From Deltaproteobacteria bacterium UBA6106 (lineage in GTDB: Bacteria > Desulfobacterota > Syntrophorhabdia > Syntrophorhabdales > Syntrophorhabdaceae): a stretch of DNA of 12,001 bases. The notes beneath the pieces were generated by a model. The model saw nothing but the letters and a program-made list of their open reading frames with translations, searched no databases and was not told the DNA's origin. Both the position numbers and the translations under genes were made by a program. Of the stretch, positions 7,794 to 12,001 are shown piece by piece. Position 1 is the stretch's first letter. Every line of letters begins with the position of its first letter. The stretch covers positions 1-12,001 of the forward strand of contig DIWM01000029.1 in NCBI GenBank assembly GCA_002428485.1, written 5' to 3'.

Positions 7794-8690
7794 TTATTCC
7801 ATGATCCTTGCTTCCAGAACCTGTTCAATGCTGAAATTTTCCAGCCCCATGTAATATGACGCCGCGTCGACGAGTGCGCCCATCGGCACAAGCCCTACGA
7901 TCTCGCTCCCCACAACATTGACGCCGTACCGTTTCGCCTCTATCCTGATGAGCTCCACCGCCCTGTACAGGGGCGTTTTTGTGAAATCGGTCATGTTCAT
8001 CGACACCTGCACCATGTTACGTTCTTTTAAGACGATACCGATGGCCTTGCAGTATCTTAGCCCTCCGCTTACGTGTCTCACTGTTTTTGCAATGGCGTTC
8101 GCAATCTCTATATTGTCTGTGTCGAGATTGACGTTGAAGGCGACGAGGGGCATCCGTGCGCCGACGGCAACAACGCCTGCCGTGGGATGTATCGCAGCCT
8201 CCCCGAAATCAGGTTTCCACTCAGGGAGTTTGATCTTCTCAGGCATGCCTTCAAACTGACCCTTGCGAATGTTGGCCAGATCCTTCCTCCCGGGGCTCGC
8301 TGCGGACGCTTCGTATAAGAAGACGGGAAACCGGTATGTCTCCCAGATCGCTTTTGCCACATCCTTCGAGAGCGTTACAGCATCTTCCATCGTCACATTT
8401 TTTAAGGGGATAAAGGGAATGACATCTACCGCGCCCATCCTGGGATGCTGGCCCTGATGCTGCCGCATATCGATGACCTCCACGGCCTTACCCACGGCTG
8501 CTATCACCGCATCCCGCAGCGCTTCAGGTTCGCCGACAACAGTAACAACCAGCCTGTTGTGATCAGCGTCTCTCTGATGGTCGAGGAGCTTTACGCCTTC
8601 TCTTTCCCGAAAAGGCGCAACGATCCTTTCTATTTTGTCTTGGTCTCTCCCCTCGCTGAAATTCGGCACACATTCCATGATCTTCTTCAT
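7794..8690 (-). CDS. ftcD: Glutamate formimidoyltransferase
   Basis: A 298-residue protein matching the N-terminal transferase half of vertebrate FTCD. It transfers the formimino group from N-formimino-L-glutamate to tetrahydrofolate, releasing glutamate. The opening MECVPNFSEGRD and the HPRMGAVDVIPFIP stretch are diagnostic. With the chosen start the histidine of HPRMGA is residue 82, the same number as the proposed catalytic His82 of the pig enzyme. Further family segments are FLYEASA (about 126-132), FNVNLDT (about 186-192) and the C-terminal GSEIVGLVP. ATG 8690 is preferred because GAGGTG lies four bases upstream and the protein then begins at the family position. An ATG at 8708, overlapping the hutU stop as TAATG, would add six residues but lacks a ribosome site. 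The presence of this gene shows the tetrahydrofolate route rather than HutF/HutG. Confidence 0.95.
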   Translation of the reverse strand: MKKIMECVPNFSEGRDQDKIERIVAPFREREGVKLLDHQRDADHNRLVVTVVGEPEALRDAVIAAVGKAVEVIDMRQHQGQHPRMGAVDVIPFIPLKNVTMEDAVTLSKDVAKAIWETYRFPVFLYEASAASPGRKDLANIRKGQFEGMPEKIKLPEWKPDFGEAAIHPTAGVVAVGARMPLVAFNVNLDTDNIEIANAIAKTVRHVSGGLRYCKAIGIVLKERNMVQVSMNMTDFTKTPLYRAVELIRIEAKRYGVNVVGSEIVGLVPMGALVDAASYYMGLENFSIEQVLEARIME

Positions 8691-8707
8691 GCTCCACCTC
8701 TTTACCA

Positions 8708-10741
8708 TTAAGAAAAGGCTTTCTTGACGAGGTCCTTCAACATGTCTTCGTTCGCCAGGTACGGAAGGGTGATGTGGTCCAGACCTTTGTTTGTATCGTT
8801 GTACCGGATGCTTGCCTCAATGGCGTGCTCGTTCCGCGCCCAGGCACGCCTGGCCACGCCTCCCATGACGTCCCACGGGATCGCCTGGCGGATAACCTCG
8901 TCAACCCTCTCGCTCCCATCCAGGACAAGACCGAAGCCGCCGTTGATCGCCTTCCCGATGCCCACGCCTCCGCCGTTATGGAGGGCAACAAGGCTCATCC
9001 CGCGGGCCGCATTCCCGGCAAAGCACTGGGTAGCCATGTCTGCCATTATGTTGCTCCCGTCTTTGATGTTTGCCGTCTCCCTGAAAGGTGAGTCGGTGCC
9101 ACCGGCATCGTGATGGTCGCGGCCCAGCATAACAGGACCGACCTCGCCGTTTCTTACCAGCTCGTTAAATCTGAGGGCGATCTTCATCCTTCCTTCGGCA
9201 TCCTGGTAAAGGATCCTTGCCTGCGTACCCACCACAAGGTTATTCTTGCTTGCGTCCCTTATCCATGCATGGTTGTCCCTGTCCTGGAACCTTCTCTCCG
9301 GGTCAATGCAGGACATGGCCGCCATATCCGTCTTCCGAAGGTCCTCAGGCTTTCCGCTCAAGCAGACCCACCGGAACGGGCCATACCCGAGATCAAAAAG
9401 GAGCGGCCCCATGATATCTTCAACGTAGGAGGGAAAAATAAACCCGTCCATCGTATCCTTGCCGTTCCTGCATATCTCGGTCACCCCTGAATCATACACT
9501 GCCTTCATGAAGCTGTTCCCGTAATCAAAAAAATAGGCCCCGCGCTCCGCCAGGGTTTTGATACAGGCATAATGCCTCTGAAGTGACCTGTCCACATATT
9601 CCCTGAATTTTGCGTGGTCGGTCTTCAGAAGTGCCGTGCGCTCTTCAAAGGTCAGTCCCTGAGGACAATACCCGCCATCATAGACGGCATGACAGGAAGT
9701 CTGGTCTGACAGGAGATCGATCTCTATGCGGTTCTCCACGGCATACTCCAGGAGGTCGACGATGTTTCCATAAAAGGCGATCGATATAGTCTTCTTTTCC
9801 TCCTGAAAACGTTTTGCGATACCAAATGCCTTCGCAGGCGTGTCTACAACCCGGCCTATCCACCCCTGGGCATGTCTCGTCTTTATCCTCGATGGATCTA
9901 TCTCTGCAATGATACCGACACCATTTGCGATCTCCACGGCTCTGCCCTGGGCGCCGCTCATACCTCCCAAGCCTGAAGAGACAAAGAGATGCCCCGTCAT
10001 GTCGCCATCGACGGGAATATTGAGCTTTAACCGCGCTGCATTGAGGATTGTCGAATATGTACCATGAACAATGCCCTGCGGACCTATATACATCCAGCCG
10101 CCGGCGGTCATCTGGCCATAGTTTGCAACCCCCAGGGCAGCTGCTCTGTGCCAGTTTTCCTGGTCGTCAAAACATCCTACCATCAAGGCGTTCGTGATGA
10201 CCACCCGGGGCGCGTTGGGATGGGATCTGAATAATCCCAGGGGATGTCCTGACTCCACCACGAGGGTCTGGTCGCGGGTCAACACCTGGAGGTATGCCCT
10301 GATAAGACGATATTGCATCCAGTTCTGGCAAACCTGTCCTGTTTCGCCATACGTCACCAGTTCATAGGGATAAAGGGCAACGTCAAAATCGAGATTATTG
10401 TCTATCATTACCTGGAAGGCCTTCCCTTCTATACACTTCCCCGGATATGTATCGACAGGACCCCCTTTGATGGAACCCTGCGGTCTGAAACGATAGGTAT
10501 AGACACGGCCTGTCGTGAGGAGCTCATTAAGAAATTCAGGTGCAAGCGTCGCATGCCATTTCTCCGGGACATACCGAAGGGCGTTCTTGAGGGCGAGCAC
10601 CGTTTCTTCCCGGCTGAGGGCAAAATGTCTCTTTGGCGCCCTCCTGATGCCCTGCACAAACTCGGGCATGGGAGGCAGCTCTTTTACCACCTCATCAAGC
10701 CTTATGCTCATCGCCTTCGCAATGTCGTCGTTCATGATCAT
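8708..10741 (-). CDS. hutU: Urocanate hydratase, long form
   Basis: Cytoplasmic NAD-dependent enzyme that adds water to urocanate to give 4-imidazolone-5-propionate. At 677 residues it is the long form: Pseudomonas-type HutU is about 557 residues, while the human enzyme UROC1 is about 676. Characteristic segments are GLGGMSGAQGRAVEIANG (257-274, NAD region), DQTSCH (346-351), GPFRWVCLSG (454-463), RDHHDAGGTDSPFRET (541-556) and LHNGGGVGIGKAINGG (587-602). The ARIL stretch (508-511) has leucine where I recall the Pseudomonas enzyme having its active-site-region cysteine (ARIC); long-form enzymes share this. Start at ATG 10741 with GGAGG six bases upstream. First gene of the operon, directly behind a good promoter; ftcD follows within the ribosome-binding distance of its stop. 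Confidence 0.97.
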   Translation of the reverse strand: MIMNDDIAKAMSIRLDEVVKELPPMPEFVQGIRRAPKRHFALSREETVLALKNALRYVPEKWHATLAPEFLNELLTTGRVYTYRFRPQGSIKGGPVDTYPGKCIEGKAFQVMIDNNLDFDVALYPYELVTYGETGQVCQNWMQYRLIRAYLQVLTRDQTLVVESGHPLGLFRSHPNAPRVVITNALMVGCFDDQENWHRAAALGVANYGQMTAGGWMYIGPQGIVHGTYSTILNAARLKLNIPVDGDMTGHLFVSSGLGGMSGAQGRAVEIANGVGIIAEIDPSRIKTRHAQGWIGRVVDTPAKAFGIAKRFQEEKKTISIAFYGNIVDLLEYAVENRIEIDLLSDQTSCHAVYDGGYCPQGLTFEERTALLKTDHAKFREYVDRSLQRHYACIKTLAERGAYFFDYGNSFMKAVYDSGVTEICRNGKDTMDGFIFPSYVEDIMGPLLFDLGYGPFRWVCLSGKPEDLRKTDMAAMSCIDPERRFQDRDNHAWIRDASKNNLVVGTQARILYQDAEGRMKIALRFNELVRNGEVGPVMLGRDHHDAGGTDSPFRETANIKDGSNIMADMATQCFAGNAARGMSLVALHNGGGVGIGKAINGGFGLVLDGSERVDEVIRQAIPWDVMGGVARRAWARNEHAIEASIRYNDTNKGLDHITLPYLANEDMLKDLVKKAFS

Positions 10742-10747
10742 GGTATA

Positions 10748-10752
10748 CCTCC
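10748..10752 (-). promoter_or_regulatory. Ribosome binding site of hutU
   Basis: GGAGG on the minus strand, six bases ahead of ATG 10741. It decides for this ATG over the second in-frame ATG two codons later. Together with the promoter just upstream it leaves a leader of only about 18 bases, too short for a riboswitch or attenuator. Confidence 0.75.
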
Positions 10753-10765
10753 AAGGATATCGTAC

Positions 10766-10795
10766 ATTATACTGAATTCGTAAACAAAATTACAA
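10766..10795 (-). promoter_or_regulatory. Putative sigma-70 promoter of the hut-liv operon
   Basis: On the minus strand a perfect -10 element TATAAT (10766-10771) lies 18 bp from TTGTAA (10790-10795), four of six matches to the -35 consensus. AT-rich sequence surrounds it. Transcription would start near 10759. It is the only strong promoter I see for the minus-strand genes from 10741 to 1383, consistent with one long operon. Confidence 0.65.
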
Positions 10796-10877
10796 TCGCG
10801 CTGTATCCGGAAGAGTCAATAATATTTTAAAATCCCTCTTATCGCACCTTATGGCGGGAGGCTCATCCGCCCCATTC
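10796..10877. promoter_or_regulatory. Possible operator region between the divergent promoters
   Basis: Between the two -35 elements lie a direct repeat CTTAT at 10838-10842 and 10848-10852, exactly 10 bp (one helical turn) apart, and an inverted repeat GGCGG (10853-10857) / CCGCC (10867-10871) with a nine-base centre. Tandem half-sites one turn apart are a common shape for response-regulator sites, and inverted repeats for dimeric repressors. No known HutC or HutP site is recognised, and the repeats are short enough to be chance. Confidence 0.3.
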
Positions 10878-10906
10878 TTGACAATTACCTATTGAAATGA
10901 GAGTAT
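10878..10906 (+). promoter_or_regulatory. Putative promoter of sensor B
   Basis: A perfect TTGACA (10878-10883) is followed after 17 bp by GAGTAT (10901-10906). This keeps the key A2 and T6 of the -10 and is preceded by an extended -10 TG at 10898-10899. Transcription would start near 10913, leaving a leader of about 23 bases before ATG 10936. It would rule out an in-frame ATG at 10897 as the start. Confidence 0.55.
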
Positions 10907-10935
10907 TAAACAGGTGGGTAAATAGTTTTTTATTT

Positions 10936-12001
10936 ATGACCTTTCGCGGCAAACTACTTTTTGTATTTTCCCTCATCGGTTCTTCAGGAGTATTTCTGTC
11001 TTCATTCTTAACCTATAGATCGGCAAAAAAGAGGCTCAAATCAGCGGCCAAAGCCGAGATGGAACGTACCGTAGCCCTGATCGCGAAACAGAACGAGATT
11101 ATCCTGGGCATTTTCAAGACCGATCTTCTGCTGATGGCGGATCTGCCCCTGATCAAACAAACCGCAGGCGCTGCCGATAATGATCCCATTATTGGTGAAG
11201 CATGCCGGTACTTTCAGGCCATTGTGGAAAGGACAAAGATATTCCAATCGATCAACCTCTTTGACGAAAAGGCCCGGTGTATTGCCTCGTCCTTTCCGAA
11301 CCGCATCAACCTTCCTCTCATTCAGCAGATTGTCAGTGCGAGGTCCGATTTTTTCTCTGCCGTTGAAGGCAAGGTTTCTGTCTCCCAGATACTGATAAGC
11401 CAGGGAACGGGCCGGCCTGCCTTTGCCATCAGCGTGCCCGTCCGGAACCAAGGTAAGGTAGTTGCCGTCCTGCGGGCAGTCCTGGACCTCGATTACTTCA
11501 ACAACTACTTTCTCCGTCCCCAGGAGTACGTCCACGGAGGCAAGGCATACTTCTTCGATCCGCAGCTTGATGCGACGGTGCCGGAGGAATGGAACATTGT
11601 CAACGTTATTGACAGCAAACAATACGAGCAACCGGAAATACCTATCGCGCCCGATCTTCTTTTGCTAAATAAGGGCGTTATACGATATTCATCGAAGAAA
11701 GGGGTGCAGCTTGCCGCTTTTTGCAAGACCCTTGAGCCTGAATGGTTATTCGTCGTTGAGAGGCTGAAAAAAAGCGTTCTCGCACCCATTCGCAGCATGG
11801 GGTATGTAGCTGCTTCTACCCTTGCGACAATGCTCTTTGTTGTCTCCATAGGCGCCTCCCTTGTTGCCCGTCCCCTCCTTAAAAGGCTTGGACAGTGCAT
11901 GACCCTTGCCCGGGAATTTGAGGCCGGACACCTGGATCAACGCCTGAAGGTGCGGGGCAAGGATGAAGTCGCCTCCCTCGCCCGAGGCCTCAACGCCATG
12001 G
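10936..12001 (+). CDS. Cache/HAMP membrane sensor protein, 5' part (paralogue B)
   Basis: Partial gene running off the right edge after 355 codons without a stop. It has the same plan as the left-end gene: short cytoplasmic start MTFRGK, membrane segment about 5-28, extracytoplasmic sensory region of about 260 residues with double-Cache character (SQGTGRPAFAISVPVR...VVAVLRAVLDLDYF, about 155-188), second membrane segment about 291-311, then HAMP (P313, EAGHLDQRL, DEVASLARGLNAM). Many residues are conserved with paralogue A, for example KARCIAS, RINLP, EYVHGGKAYFFDPQLDAT and LFVVER. I do not see the R-x-W-Y pattern I would expect of an amino-acid-binding dCache. It is transcribed divergently from hutU with 194 bp between, so a role in sensing the hut substrate is plausible. 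The output domain is not in view. No good ribosome site precedes ATG 10936; start rests on the paralogue and promoter position. Confidence 0.85.
   Translation, partial: MTFRGKLLFVFSLIGSSGVFLSSFLTYRSAKKRLKSAAKAEMERTVALIAKQNEIILGIFKTDLLLMADLPLIKQTAGAADNDPIIGEACRYFQAIVERTKIFQSINLFDEKARCIASSFPNRINLPLIQQIVSARSDFFSAVEGKVSVSQILISQGTGRPAFAISVPVRNQGKVVAVLRAVLDLDYFNNYFLRPQEYVHGGKAYFFDPQLDATVPEEWNIVNVIDSKQYEQPEIPIAPDLLLLNKGVIRYSSKKGVQLAAFCKTLEPEWLFVVERLKKSVLAPIRSMGYVAASTLATMLFVVSIGASLVARPLLKRLGQCMTLAREFEAGHLDQRLKVRGKDEVASLARGLNAM
11461..11570. repeat. Right arm of near-identical inverted repeat inside sensor B
   Basis: Counterpart of 432-541 in inverted orientation. Exact runs are 11461-11502 (42 bp) and 11536-11570 (35 bp), with about seven differences in the 33 bp between. 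It encodes residues 176-212 of the sensor. Identity includes synonymous codon positions, so protein-level selection alone does not easily account for it. Confidence 0.85.

Noticed and set aside
10897..10935. Upstream in-frame ATG at 10897 as the start of sensor B
   Set aside because: It lies in the putative -10 region, has no ribosome site, and the paralogue supports ATG 10936.
11041..11631. Minus-strand frame of 196 codons inside sensor B, resembling a plus-strand frame at 371-607
   Set aside because: The resemblance follows from the sensor genes being paralogues; both frames are antisense to well-supported coding sequence.
1..12001. The outer inverted sequences as ends of a transposon or integrative element
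   Set aside because: They lie within conserved protein-coding sequence (HAMP domain), no transposase or integrase is present, and no target-site duplication is visible.
1..12001. CRISPR arrays, tRNA or rRNA genes, prophage or toxin-antitoxin genes
   Set aside because: No regularly spaced repeats, no RNA-gene-like sequence in the gaps, and every substantial gene has a metabolic, transport or sensor assignment.

Overview
The window carries a histidine/urocanate-degradation (hut) operon joined to a complete Liv-type (hydrophobic amino acid family) ABC transporter. It is framed by two paralogous membrane sensor genes that point outward and run off the two ends. Moderate GC, tight gene packing with ATGA-type overlaps, a long-form urocanate hydratase and separate genes for the two halves of formiminotransferase-cyclodeaminase all suggest an anaerobic or amino-acid-fermenting bacterium. 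Desulfobacterota (Syntrophorhabdus/Syntrophus-like) is a plausible home, but this is an inference and nothing here fixes the taxon.

Layout. (1) 1-1066, minus: 5' part of a Cache/HAMP sensor, cut by the window edge. (2) 1067-1382: non-coding, with a strong GC hairpin (1330-1370) just after the end of the operon. (3) 1383-10741, all minus: hutU (urocanate hydratase), ftcD (glutamate formimidoyltransferase), hutI (imidazolonepropionase), a formimino-THF cyclodeaminase, livH and livM permeases, livG and livF ATPases, and a livK-like periplasmic binding protein, in transcription order. (4) 10742-10935: a divergent promoter region with recognisable -35/-10 elements in both directions and short repeats between them. 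(5) 10936-12001, plus: a second Cache/HAMP sensor, cut by the right edge.

Working together: the Liv cassette probably imports the substrate (urocanate, histidine or a related compound). HutU converts urocanate to imidazolonepropionate, HutI opens it to N-formimino-glutamate, FtcD moves the formimino group to tetrahydrofolate and releases glutamate, and the cyclodeaminase releases ammonia to leave methenyl-THF for C1 or formate metabolism. Histidine ammonia-lyase (hutH) is absent from the window, so as it stands the set begins at urocanate.

The most unusual feature is the frame. The two sensors are about 57 % identical in protein (hand count over 355 codons), align without a gap, lie in perfect mirror image, and share a 110-bp segment that is about 94 % identical in DNA and includes exact runs of 42 and 35 bp. 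This could reflect gene conversion, or could act as inverted repeats able to flip the whole hut-liv segment and swap the input and output halves of the two sensors.
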